From assembly GCA_964390805.1 (NCBI GenBank), contig CAYMKL010000184.1, positions 1 to 10,774 of the forward strand: a stretch of DNA of 10,774 nt, read 5' to 3'. Below are positions 1 through 6,587 of the stretch, one piece after another. Origin of the DNA: CAYMKL01 sp964390805. Its GTDB lineage: Bacteria; Chloroflexota; Anaerolineae; VGOG01. Within the stretch, counting starts at the first letter, position 1. Each line of letters starts with the position of its first letter. Below the pieces are notes generated by a model. That model was not told where the DNA came from, did no database searches, and was given only the letters and a program-made list of their open reading frames with translations. Both the position numbers and the translations under genes were made by a program.

Positions 1-127
1 TTTCTGTGTCCTAGAATCCACCCCCTCCCGGCCTCCCCCTGCCAGGGAGAGGAGCAAGGTGTTCCCCTCCCTGGGAGGGAGGGGCTAGGGGAGGGTGGGC
101 TTTCTGAGTCGTAGAGTCCACCCCCCC
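1..127. repeat. G/C-tract palindromic repeat with 100-bp direct flanks
   Basis: The first 27 bases (TTTCTGTGTCCTAGAATCCA followed by a C-run) recur with few changes at 101-127 (TTTCTGAGTCGTAGAGTCCA and a C-run), exactly 100 bp later. Between them two arms of about 35 bp, roughly 18-54 (C-rich) and 62-98 (G-rich), are imperfect reverse complements, so the unit can fold into a long stem. The open frame on the minus strand is low-complexity (PPLAPPSQGG type) and is taken as a repeat artefact. The unit ends less than 20 bp before the permease start and may be one copy of a dispersed intergenic element cut by the window edge. Repeat structure is seen directly; dispersal in the genome is inferred. 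Confidence 0.7.
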
Positions 128-145
128 TCTCTCTAGGATCCGATC

Positions 146-1150
146 ATGACCTTTCCACAGCGGAAGTCGCCATCCCCACAAGACCGAACTACGACAACGG
201 AGCACAGTCAGTCAGCGCCTGCCGCAAGGCACTGGTGGGCCAGGTGGCGGCCCGATCAGCAGTGGGAAGCGTACCTTTTCCTGTTGCCCAGTTTCGCCGG
301 ATTCCTGATCTTCGTAGCCCTCCCCGTGATTGCGGCCTTGGCTCTGAGTTTCGTTCGTTGGAACCTCTTGAGCCCGCCAACCTTCGTCGGTGTGGCCAAC
401 TACACGCAACTGTTGACCCAGGACCCTATCTTCCGCAAGACACTCTGGAACACCGCCTATTTCACCGTCACCATCGTGCCGCTCCAACTGGTTTTTGGCC
501 TGGCGCTGGCAGTGGCCCTCAACCAGGCCATTCGCGGCGTCACGCTCTATCGGCTGATCTACTTCATGCCCGTCGTCACTACCGTTGTGGCGGCGGCGCT
601 GGTCTTTCAGTGGATGTTCAACCGGGATTTCGGCCTGATCAGCGCCATGATTTGGAGGCTGGCAGAGGTGACGGGTCTTCCCGTCAGCCCGCCGGATTGG
701 TTGAACAGCACCACCTGGGCAAAGCCGGCTGTGGTGATCCTCACTCTTTGGAAGAACACTGGCTTCACCATGGTGATCTATCTGGCAGGCTTGCAGGCGG
801 TGCCCGAAGAGCTGTACGACGCTGCCAAAGTGGATGGCGCCAGCGCCTGGCAGCGCTTCCGCAGAATCACAGTGCCGATGATCAGCCCGACGACCTTCTT
901 CTTGCTCGTTATCCAGATGATCGGCGCGTTTCAACTGTTTAGCGAGCCCTACGTCATGACCCGGACTCAGGGCGGCCCACTGCAAGCCACCCTGACCATC
1001 GTCTACTACATCTACCGCAACGCCTTCGAGTTCGGCCGCATGGGCAAAGCATCGGCCATGGCTTGGGTGTTGTTCACGCTTGTCTTCACTTTCACCTTCA
1101 TCCAAACCCGCCTGCAACAACGCTGGGTGCACTACGAAGCGGGAGAATGA
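146..1150 (+). CDS. Carbohydrate ABC transporter permease (MalF/UgpA-like)
   Basis: Inner-membrane subunit of a binding-protein-dependent sugar importer, 334 aa, close to the usual 290-330 for the family plus a polar N-terminal tail of about 40 residues. Hydrophobic segments lie near residues 43-65, 99-125, 137-158, 194-216, 249-266 and 302-322, six in all. The EAA loop that contacts the ATPase is clear near 221-243 (EELYDAAKVDGASAWQRF, then RITVP). The ATG is preceded by AGGA with a 7-nt spacing. It is followed 6 bp later by a second permease, the usual heterodimer layout; the solute-binding protein would be expected upstream, outside the window. No ATPase is present; many such systems share one encoded elsewhere. 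Substrate cannot be read from the sequence; the CUT1 class (di/oligosaccharides, glycerol-phosphate) is the family expectation. Confidence 0.93.
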   Translation: MTFPQRKSPSPQDRTTTTEHSQSAPAARHWWARWRPDQQWEAYLFLLPSFAGFLIFVALPVIAALALSFVRWNLLSPPTFVGVANYTQLLTQDPIFRKTLWNTAYFTVTIVPLQLVFGLALAVALNQAIRGVTLYRLIYFMPVVTTVVAAALVFQWMFNRDFGLISAMIWRLAEVTGLPVSPPDWLNSTTWAKPAVVILTLWKNTGFTMVIYLAGLQAVPEELYDAAKVDGASAWQRFRRITVPMISPTTFFLLVIQMIGAFQLFSEPYVMTRTQGGPLQATLTIVYYIYRNAFEFGRMGKASAMAWVLFTLVFTFTFIQTRLQQRWVHYEAGE

Positions 1151-1156
1151 CGAATC

Positions 1157-2011
1157 ATGGTGGACAGTGCGTTTTCTTCCCGACTACCTAAGCTGCGGAT
1201 TGGCCATCTGGCGCTACATGCTATCCTGATCGCCGGCAGTGTGGTGATGCTGCTACCTTTTGTGTGGATGCTCAGCACCTCATTGAAGGAACCGCGACAG
1301 ATCTTCACCTATCCCCCTGTCTGGATCCCCAGCCCCATAGCCTGGGAAAACTACCCCGCCACTGTCTCGGCCATGCCCTTCGGCCGCTTCTACTTCAACA
1401 GCTTCGTGGTCGCTGCCAGCGTCACCATCTTGCAGATCCTCACCTCCTCCCTGGCCGCTTTCGCCTTTGCCCGGCTCCGCTTTCGGGGACGCAACGCGCT
1501 CTTCTTGCTCTACCTGGCCACGCTGATGATTCCGTTCCAGGTGACCATGATCCCCAACTTCATCCTCGTTCGCTTCCTGGGATGGTACGACTCCTACCAG
1601 GCCCTTATCCTGCCCACGGCCTTCTCGGCGCTTAGCACCTTTTTGCTGCGGCAGTATTTCCTGGGTATTCCCATGGATCTGGACGAAGCGGCCCGGATGG
1701 ATGGCGCATCCTCTTGGCGCATCTGGTGGCGGATCATCATGCCCCTCAGCGGCCCCGCCATTGCAGCGCTGTCCATTTTCACCTTTCTCGCCTCCTGGAA
1801 CGACTTCCTGTGGCCTCTGGTCATCACTACCTCGCTGGAGATGCGCACCCTGCCCGTGGGCATCAGTGCGTTTCAGGGCCAGTACAACGTGCAGTGGCAC
1901 TTGCTGATGGCGGGTTCCGTAATCGCCATGCTGCCGGTGCTCATCATCTACGTCATCGGTCAGAAGTGGGTTGTGCGCGGCATCACCCTCACGGGCATGG
2001 GGGGGCGGTGA
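1157..2011 (+). CDS. Carbohydrate ABC transporter permease (MalG/UgpE-like)
   Basis: Second permease of the importer, 284 aa, normal length for the MalG-like group. Hydrophobic segments are near residues 19-39, 78-104, 114-137, 149-168, 201-222 and 250-273. The EAA motif near 172-195 (MDLDEAARMDGASSWRIWW, then IIMPLSGPA) and the following ASWNDFLWPLV stretch are typical of this subfamily. The start lies 6 bp after the stop of the first permease, with GGGAG about 11 nt upstream, so the pair is surely co-transcribed and probably coupled in translation. The C-terminus ends at GITLTGMGGR, close to the usual GLTAGAVKG-like tail. After this gene there is no further transport or sugar-degrading gene, only a repeat-filled gap and genes on the other strand, so the operon ends here; I see no clear intrinsic terminator. 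Confidence 0.93.
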   Translation: MVDSAFSSRLPKLRIGHLALHAILIAGSVVMLLPFVWMLSTSLKEPRQIFTYPPVWIPSPIAWENYPATVSAMPFGRFYFNSFVVAASVTILQILTSSLAAFAFARLRFRGRNALFLLYLATLMIPFQVTMIPNFILVRFLGWYDSYQALILPTAFSALSTFLLRQYFLGIPMDLDEAARMDGASSWRIWWRIIMPLSGPAIAALSIFTFLASWNDFLWPLVITTSLEMRTLPVGISAFQGQYNVQWHLLMAGSVIAMLPVLIIYVIGQKWVVRGITLTGMGGR

Positions 2012-2038
2012 GGACGCCATGTTGGGGGTAGTGAGCGC

Positions 2039-2070
2039 GGGTTGAGTAGACCGCAGGTCGTATCGAAACC
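2039..2070. repeat. Half-copy of the GAGTAG...CGTATCGAA repeat
   Basis: The segment GGGTTGAGTAGACCGCAGG followed by TCGTATCGAAACC matches the left arm of the palindromic repeat at 9543-9577 (GGCTGAGTAGGAGCGG, then AGCGACGTATCGAAGCC). The partner arm present at 9608-9634 is missing here; the 10-bp tandem repeat begins immediately instead. It looks like a truncated or solo arm of the same dispersed element. The resemblance is seen directly; the relation by descent is inferred. Confidence 0.5.
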
Positions 2071-2343
2071 GGAGGAACTCGGGGGAACTCATAGGAACTC
2101 AGTGGAACTTTGGCCCGCGAATGGGAATTTGGGGGCTTTTCTATGTCCTGGTGACATAACTTGTCCCGGCGGCGCGGGAGGAGGTGGGGGGATAGGTTGA
2201 CGTAATTGGGGTATCGGAGGAAGTGAGGGGAACTTGGGGGAACTCGGAGGAACTCGGAGGAACTCGTAGGAACTCAGTGGAACTTTGGCCCGCGGATGAG
2301 AATTCGGGGGCTCTTCTATGTCCTGGTGACATAACTTGTTCGG
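2071..2343. repeat. Duplicated intergenic block with 10-bp GGAACTC tandem repeats
   Basis: This gap has no credible gene. Bases 2071-2167 recur at 2246-2342 with a constant offset of 175 bp and only a handful of substitutions. Each copy starts with a run of 10-bp units (consensus GGAGGAACTC / GTAGGAACTC / AGTGGAACTT), continues through GGCCCGCG and ends in a perfect inverted repeat TATGTC-CTGGT-GACATA followed by ACTTGT (2142-2164 and 2317-2339). The second copy carries extra 10-bp units to its left (from about 2218). Between the copies (2165-2217) is a G-rich stretch. The short open frames here (SSSEFPQVPL type) are translated repeats. The palindromic ends could be termini of a non-autonomous mobile element, but no transposase is present. 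Confidence 0.75.
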
Positions 2344-2366
2344 GCTGGCGGCGGGTCCCTCAACGA

Positions 2367-3383
2367 TCAGTTGTTCTTCGCGATGACCAAGCGATAGATC
2401 TCCGTCGGCTGGGCACCGAAGCGCAGCTTGTATTCCTCGTCGCCGCGCAGAAAGTCGAAATTCGCCCGGCCTAACTCAATGGCCCATTGGATGCAGTAGC
2501 TCAGGAGGACGATGCCTGGGCTGAGTCGGCCGTACTTTTGAGGATCGTACCCGGAGTTGTAGACGAGGATGGAATCCTGATAGTCGAAGTTCAACATGGT
2601 GGCTGCTTTCTCTCCGTTGACTTCCATGAGGGCCAATTGCAGCCATCCGGCCTCGTGTAGAACCCGGGCTGCGGCGTGAAAGAAGCCCTCCATTTGGGCG
2701 TCCATGAACGCATCCTTGTCAACGTGGCTCTTCTGATGCAGCTCAATGAAAGCGTCTACCTCCGTTGCCAGATCGTGCTCCTCGTTCACGATGTACCAAT
2801 TGATCTGCCCGCTGGTCTCGGCCCGGCGGATCTTGCGCCGTATTTCATGGCGTTGCTTCTTCCGCAATGAGGTCAGGTATTCATCCCAGGTGGATGGTAG
2901 GGGGATGATGGGACAGATGTCTTCCACCTCTGTTTGCACCTGGTATCCCCGGGCCACAGCCATCTCGGCAAGTAGCGAGTGAGTAGGGGAAGCGGCTGGG
3001 ATGTTGCACAGGTCGGCCAGGTCCCAGGCGGGCGCTTCATCACTCCCCAGCCAGTCCAGCATTGCACTGTAGACTTTCTCCTCTTGGCCGCTGGCGGCGA
3101 TGAGGTCCAGGTAGTCGGACACGTCCCGGCAGCCCACGATGGACAGGTCACTGAGACCATCGTCGGGCACGGTAAGGCGCAGGGGAACGATGCCGATCAG
3201 TCGCCCTTCATCGTTTCGAACGGCCAACAGATAGAGTTCGCCCGCGCCAAGATGTTCCCACCAGGTACTCTGCCACTCCCAGGTCAGGAAGATAGTGTCG
3301 GATACGCTATCGCGCAAGAGGGGATTCCACTCCTCGCGCAAGGCCGCGAAGCCAGCGGCGTCGGTGTAAACTTGGGTTTTCAC
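2367..3383 (-). CDS. GNAT-family acetyltransferase, BioF2/CelD-like (Acetyltransf_6)
   Basis: About 338 aa, cytoplasmic, no signal peptide or membrane segment. It looks like the double-GNAT-fold family often annotated as CelD/BcsL or BioF2-like acetyltransferases, which transfer acyl groups to amines of sugars or amino acids. Diagnostic parts: an N-terminal half with FLTWEWQSTWWEHLG, a basic helix near residues 168-187 (LRKKQRHEIRRKIRRAE) and the C-terminal signature FDFLRGDEEYKLRFGA near 311-328. The open frame extends further upstream, but I place the start at GTG 3383, whose GTGA overlaps the TGA stop of the preceding gene by 4 nt. The extra upstream residues (MRHRHAGRSRHDQ...) are simply that gene read in another frame. 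The tight coupling suggests the two proteins act in one process. Substrate unknown. Confidence 0.85.
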   Translation of the reverse strand: MKTQVYTDAAGFAALREEWNPLLRDSVSDTIFLTWEWQSTWWEHLGAGELYLLAVRNDEGRLIGIVPLRLTVPDDGLSDLSIVGCRDVSDYLDLIAASGQEEKVYSAMLDWLGSDEAPAWDLADLCNIPAASPTHSLLAEMAVARGYQVQTEVEDICPIIPLPSTWDEYLTSLRKKQRHEIRRKIRRAETSGQINWYIVNEEHDLATEVDAFIELHQKSHVDKDAFMDAQMEGFFHAAARVLHEAGWLQLALMEVNGEKAATMLNFDYQDSILVYNSGYDPQKYGRLSPGIVLLSYCIQWAIELGRANFDFLRGDEEYKLRFGAQPTEIYRLVIAKNN

Positions 3384-3844
3384 TTCAACTCTAGGACCAG
3401 TTGGCAATACTCGTCGCCCCGGGCGATGGAGTGGGGCAACTCCAGGGTCATGGGGGTGTGGCTGATCATGCCGTGATCGCCCTGCATGGCGATGTCGCAC
3501 AGCCGGGACAGCTCCTCAGGCGTGGCCCCCAGCCGTTTCCAGGCGGCGACGAGGGGACAGTAGTGGAAACGGATCTCGCCTCGTGCTTCTCCGGCCTCGA
3601 TTGCATCCTTCTCCATGATCTCCTGCCGTCCGGGCCGCATCTGGTGGGCGATGAAGTCGGCTGGGGTCTCCAGGGAGCCGATTCGCTGGCCCTTTGTCTG
3701 GCCGTAGCGGTAGACGGCTTGGCCGGCCAGGCGTTCCGCCTCTTCCGGGCCGACGGCTGTCTCCATCTCCTTGAGCAGGAAGAAAAGGTACATCGCTCGA
3801 TCCTCAATAGCGCTGCGCACGGCTTCGGTTGTTTTGTCGGGCAT
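3380..3844 (-). CDS. L-2-amino-thiazoline-4-carboxylic acid hydrolase family protein
   Basis: A 154-aa soluble protein matching the ATC hydrolase family (named for the Pseudomonas enzyme opening the thiazoline ring of L-2-amino-thiazoline-4-carboxylate on the way to cysteine; most members have no proven substrate). Family-like stretches are HYCPLVAAWKRLGATPEEL at 94-112, CDIAMQGDHGMI at 116-127 and the C-terminal LPHSIARGDEYCQLVLEL at 136-153. Cysteines 96, 116 and 147 sit in the blocks I recall as conserved. The start ATG has AAAAGGAGA upstream with a rather long gap of about 12 nt. Its stop overlaps the GTG of the acetyltransferase. The family call rests on recognising these motifs, not on a search; the true substrate is open. 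Confidence 0.82.
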   Translation of the reverse strand: MPDKTTEAVRSAIEDRAMYLFFLLKEMETAVGPEEAERLAGQAVYRYGQTKGQRIGSLETPADFIAHQMRPGRQEIMEKDAIEAGEARGEIRFHYCPLVAAWKRLGATPEELSRLCDIAMQGDHGMISHTPMTLELPHSIARGDEYCQLVLELK

Positions 3845-3897
3845 GGTTTGTCTTGTCTCCTTTTCAAGAGGTATTGTTCAGTCGGGCGGAAGACTAC

Positions 3898-3940
3898 AAC
3901 GGATCTAGAATGCAACGGATCAGGAGCAAGGAAATCCGTT
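3898..3940. repeat. AACGGAT direct and inverted repeats
   Basis: AACGGAT occurs at 3898-3904 and 3914-3920, and its complement ATCCGTT at 3934-3940. The second and third can pair as a 7-bp stem with a 13-nt loop. The cluster lies between the HAD gene end and the ATC hydrolase start on the minus strand, so it could be an operator or a weak processing/termination hairpin. There is no T-tract, so I do not call a terminator. The rest of the 125-bp gap shows no clear promoter. Confidence 0.35.
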
Positions 3941-3969
3941 CGCTTGGACAGGCTCGGCACCCGCCGTTC

Positions 3970-4608
3970 TCAATCCGATGTCGTGTCTGGGGGCAGCAGG
4001 ACGCCCTGTTTCTGCATCGCCAGGATCAGGGCCTCGTACCCCACAAAGTGAATGGCCCGGATGCCCAGCGTCGCCGCAGCCGCCACGTTCGGCTCGTAGT
4101 CGTCCACAAAGACCGTCGCCTCAGGGGCCGTATCCAGGCGTTCGAGCGCCAGACGGTAGATGGCCGGGTCGGGCTTGGCCAGGCCCACCAGCGCCGAGAT
4201 CACCTCTACGTCGAACAGCCCATCAAGGCCGTAGCGCTCGCCCATCAGCCGGGGGAGAATGTCGCTGGCGTTGCTCAGCAGCCCCATGCGATACCGGCCC
4301 CGTAGCCGACGGACCAGGTCTGCCATCCGTTGGTCGGACTTGGCGTCGCGGAACAGGTCTTGCGAAAAACCGTGGATCTCCTGCGGCGTGTGAAAGCCCA
4401 GCCGGGCACCGATCCGCTGCCAGTATTCTTCGTCAGTGATGGCGCCCACCTCGGCCAGCCGCCACTCCGGCGATCGCCACAGGATCTCGGCCAGCGTCCC
4501 AGGTTGCAGCCCCAGCCGGTCTTCCTGTTCCTGGAAGGAGTCTAGTTGACCAAAGGGCACCAGCACCCCGCCAAAGTCAAATATGATCGCTTCGATGTCT
4601 GGCTTCAT
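3970..4608 (-). CDS. HAD superfamily hydrolase (YihX-like, subfamily IA)
   Basis: A 212-aa cytoplasmic phosphatase-like protein. HAD motif I is IIFDFGGVL with the nucleophile D11; motif II is LLSNAS (S112); motif III is the lysine of GLAKPDPAIY (K145); motif IV is VFVDDYEPNV (D169, D170). A helical cap of about 80 residues between motifs I and II fits subfamily IA. The usual second aspartate of motif I (DxD) is glycine here (D11-F-G13), as in the YihX-like branch, so it lacks the common general acid. I place the start at ATG 4608, with GGAG 6 nt upstream and a promoter about 30 nt further up; an in-frame ATG at 4629 would leave almost no leader. Such enzymes dephosphorylate sugar phosphates or similar small molecules; the substrate here is unknown. 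It is followed by two more minus-strand genes and may be co-transcribed with them. Confidence 0.88.
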   Translation of the reverse strand: MKPDIEAIIFDFGGVLVPFGQLDSFQEQEDRLGLQPGTLAEILWRSPEWRLAEVGAITDEEYWQRIGARLGFHTPQEIHGFSQDLFRDAKSDQRMADLVRRLRGRYRMGLLSNASDILPRLMGERYGLDGLFDVEVISALVGLAKPDPAIYRLALERLDTAPEATVFVDDYEPNVAAAATLGIRAIHFVGYEALILAMQKQGVLLPPDTTSD

Positions 4609-4644
4609 GTTTGCTCCACGCTGGGTCACTGATCGCTAACCTGG

Positions 4645-4673
4645 ATTATACACGAATTCTACCACTGTGCAAA
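4645..4673 (-). promoter_or_regulatory. Sigma70-type promoter of the HAD gene
   Basis: Read on the minus strand: TTTGCA (4673-4668), 17-nt spacer, perfect TATAAT (4650-4645). Expected start of transcription is near 4638, about 30 nt before ATG 4608 with its GGAG site. The -35 box matches consensus at four of six positions. Confidence 0.55.
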
Positions 4674-4731
4674 TCATGCACAAGATGACTGCCTGCGTGA
4701 GGGAAGGTAGCTCCTGTGCACCCAGTTTATC

Positions 4732-4760
4732 TTGACAAAACACCTACTTTAGTTTATCAT
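4732..4760 (+). promoter_or_regulatory. Sigma70-type promoter of the DUF5678-like gene
   Basis: Perfect TTGACA (4732-4737), 17-nt spacer, TATCAT (4755-4760, one mismatch to TATAAT). The surrounding DNA is clearly more A/T-rich than the coding parts. Transcription should begin near 4767 and reach the TTG start at 4801 after about 34 nt. It probably also serves the nucleotidyltransferase downstream. It is divergent from the HAD promoter, with about 60 bp between the two -35 boxes. Confidence 0.7.
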
Positions 4761-4800
4761 TACAGGCAACTACTTCAGTGGCCGCAGGAAGGGTCCGAGG

Positions 4801-5022
4801 TTGGCTAAGGTGACTGTGTCAACTAATGAACTGGATCTAGCTCCCTATGCCGGGCGGTGGATCGCCATCGTGCGGGGGAAGGTGGCGGGAGTGGGCCTCT
4901 CACCCGAGGAAGCCCGCCGCCTGGCTAAGCGCAATCGGCCCAGAGAGGAGCCGCTGGTTGTTTTCGTGTCCAGTGAAGGGGAGGGGCAGGGGCAGGGGCA
5001 ACGGGTAACGAGTGATGAGTAA
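4801..5022 (+). CDS. Small DUF5678-like protein with repeat-derived tail
   Basis: A 73-aa protein starting at TTG. The start is chosen because AGGAAGGG lies 7 nt upstream and a strong promoter sits just before it. Residues about 9-58 (ELDLAPYAGRWIAIVRGKV, then GVGLSPEEARRLAKRNR and PLVVFVSS) resemble the small DUF5678 domain, whose members have no established role. The C-terminus (EGEGQGQGQRVTSDE) is encoded by GGGGCA hexamer repeats followed by the first arm of the hairpin repeat that continues past the stop. The original end of the gene may thus have been replaced by repeat DNA. It sits 74 bp ahead of a tRNA nucleotidyltransferase-family gene under the same promoter, but a shared function is only a guess. 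Confidence 0.7.
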   Translation: MAKVTVSTNELDLAPYAGRWIAIVRGKVAGVGLSPEEARRLAKRNRPREEPLVVFVSSEGEGQGQGQRVTSDE

Positions 5023-5092
5023 CGAGGAACGAGGAAGCCACTTATTCACTTGTTACTCGTTGACTCGTTAACTCATTGACCCATTGACTCAT
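5005..5092. repeat. Hairpin plus octamer tandem repeats before the nucleotidyltransferase
   Basis: Left arm 5006-5023 (TAACGAGT-GAT-GAGTAAC) pairs with 5052-5070 (GTTACTC-GTTG-ACTCGTTA): 7 + 8 bp of stem separated by a small internal loop, with a 28-nt apical loop. The right arm opens a run of five octamers at 5053-5092 (TTACTCGT, TGACTCGT, TAACTCAT, TGACCCAT, TGACTCAT), consensus T(G/A)ACTC(G/A)T. The run ends four bases before ATG 5097, and the left arm contains the stop codon of the 73-aa gene. No Shine-Dalgarno sequence lies in the run. No T-tract follows the hairpin, so it does not look like a standard terminator. Confidence 0.75.
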
Positions 5093-5096
5093 CAAC

Positions 5097-6587
5097 ATGA
5101 TCGAACTCATTCCCAAAGGATCAATCGTAGAACAAGTCTGCACTTTCCTGCAGGCGCACTCCGTCGAGGCTTATCTGGTGGGTGGCTCTGTGCGAGACTG
5201 GCTGCTAGGCCGTTTCAGCCACGACATTGACTTCGCGGTGGCGGGCGATGCCGTGAAGCTCGCCCGCCGGGTAGCTGATCGAATGGGGGGCGCTTTCGTA
5301 CTCCTGGACGAAGAGCGCTGCACGGGGCGCGTAGTGACCAGAGGAAAAGACGGCCAGCGCCTCTTCATTGACTTCGCCCGGCTGCAAGGCGATGACATCA
5401 TCGCGGATCTCTCCAAGCGAGATTTCACCGTGAACGCCATTGCGGTGGCTGTGGCGGACGCGGAGTCCCTCGCCCGCGTCATAGACCCCTACGACGGACG
5501 GCGCGACGTGCGGCTTGGCCTGGTGCGATCTGTTTCCAAGACGGCTTTTCAGGATGATCCCTTACGCACTTTGCGGGCGGTGCGCATTGCTGCCGAGATG
5601 CAGGCCGGCATCGAGCAGGGGACGGAGGAACTGCTCCGCCGGGCCGTTCATTTGATAGTCAATGTCTCTGCCGAAAGGGTGCGCGACGAACTGGTCAGGA
5701 TCCTGGCTCTGCCGGCAGCGGCGCGGAATCTGCGCTATCTGGACGAGCTGGGCCTCCTGATGACCGTAATACCTGAGCTAGAAGCGCTGAAAGGTGTAGG
5801 GCAATCGCCGCCCCACTACCTGGACGTGTTCGAACATTCGCTGGAGGCGGCGAGGAGGCTGGAGGAAGTTGTTGACGCTTTGGAGGGAGGAGAGGCAGCG
5901 AATGGTGAACTGTCCCTGATTCCACTTCTCTTGTCTCCCTTCTCACGCCACCTCAGAACGCATCTATCGCAACCCATCTCCGACGACCGCTCTCGCCTGG
6001 TATTGCTGAAGCTGGTCGCCCTGCTGCACGATTTGGGCAAGCCTGTCGCCAAAAGCGTTGATGATGAAGGGGGCATCCACTTCTATGGCCACGAGGGGGA
6101 AGGAGCAAAGGTGGTGGGGGCCGTTCTCAGGCGCTTGCGCTTCGGCGGGAACGAAGTGGCCCTGGCCAAGACCATCGTGGCCAACCACATGCGGCCTCCT
6201 CTTCTGGGTGGGGAGGAGGTGGTCACCAGGCGCGCCGTCTATCGCTTCTTCCGCGACACGGGAGACGCCGGGGTGGATACCTTGCTTCTCTACCTCGCCG
6301 ACTGCCTGGCGACCTGGGGCCCCAACCTCAGGATGGCCCGTTGGCGGAGGCGGGTGTGGTTCGTGGCCTCAATGCTGACCGACTACTACGAGCGTCATCA
6401 AAAGGTCATCTCCCCGCCCAGGCTGATCAACGGCCACGGCCTCATGGAGGAATTTGGCCTGGATGAGGGGCCGCGGATTGGCGAGCTCCTGGAGGCGGTG
6501 CGAGAAGCGCAGGCGGCGGGCGAATTGCAGACGAGGGAGGAGGCGCTGGCTTTGGCGCGAGGGTTGTTGACTCAGGAGTTCGCCTGA
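5097..6587 (+). CDS. CCA tRNA nucleotidyltransferase / poly(A) polymerase family, HD domain
   Basis: A 496-aa class II nucleotidyltransferase that adds CCA (or only A) to tRNA 3' ends. N-terminal catalytic head: VGGSVRDWLLG at 28-38 and the metal-binding HDIDFAV at 42-48 (D43, D45); then KRDFTVNAIA at 107-116 and the nucleotide-selecting DDPLRTLRAVRIAAE at 153-167. A C-terminal HD phosphohydrolase domain follows: EHSLEA near 246, LLHDLGK with H311-D312, H332 in FYGHEGEG and H364 in VANHMRP. A low-complexity linker near 262-300 precedes the HD domain. An in-frame TGA at 5085 forces the start to ATG 5097 or later; there is no Shine-Dalgarno sequence, since octamer repeats run almost to the start. 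The stop codon falls inside another repeat (GCCTGAGCC...). CCA-adding versus A-adding activity cannot be decided by eye, so no symbol is given. Confidence 0.9.
   Translation: MIELIPKGSIVEQVCTFLQAHSVEAYLVGGSVRDWLLGRFSHDIDFAVAGDAVKLARRVADRMGGAFVLLDEERCTGRVVTRGKDGQRLFIDFARLQGDDIIADLSKRDFTVNAIAVAVADAESLARVIDPYDGRRDVRLGLVRSVSKTAFQDDPLRTLRAVRIAAEMQAGIEQGTEELLRRAVHLIVNVSAERVRDELVRILALPAAARNLRYLDELGLLMTVIPELEALKGVGQSPPHYLDVFEHSLEAARRLEEVVDALEGGEAANGELSLIPLLLSPFSRHLRTHLSQPISDDRSRLVLLKLVALLHDLGKPVAKSVDDEGGIHFYGHEGEGAKVVGAVLRRLRFGGNEVALAKTIVANHMRPPLLGGEEVVTRRAVYRFFRDTGDAGVDTLLLYLADCLATWGPNLRMARWRRRVWFVASMLTDYYERHQKVISPPRLINGHGLMEEFGLDEGPRIGELLEAVREAQAAGELQTREEALALARGLLTQEFA

Noticed and set aside
1..12. 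Resemblance of TTTCTGTGTCCT to the TTTTCTATGTCCT end near 2137
   Set aside because: Match is short and does not continue into the palindrome, so chance is likely.
212..1132. 306-aa minus-strand open frame opposite the first permease
   Set aside because: His/Gln/Gly/Asp-rich translation typical of the complement of a GC-rich membrane protein gene; no motif.
1280..2092. 270-aa minus-strand open frame opposite the second permease
   Set aside because: Same kind of antisense shadow, and its start lies in the tandem repeat.
2071..2284. Possible CRISPR-like array
   Set aside because: The units are 10 bp and contiguous, without unique spacers of 30 bp or more, and no cas gene is nearby.
3384..3500. 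39-residue N-terminal extension of the acetyltransferase
   Set aside because: It overlaps the ATC hydrolase gene in another frame; the GTGA overlap start is the better fit.
3401..4051. 216-aa plus-strand open frame opposite the ATC hydrolase gene
   Set aside because: Antisense of a well-supported gene; no ribosome site or motif.
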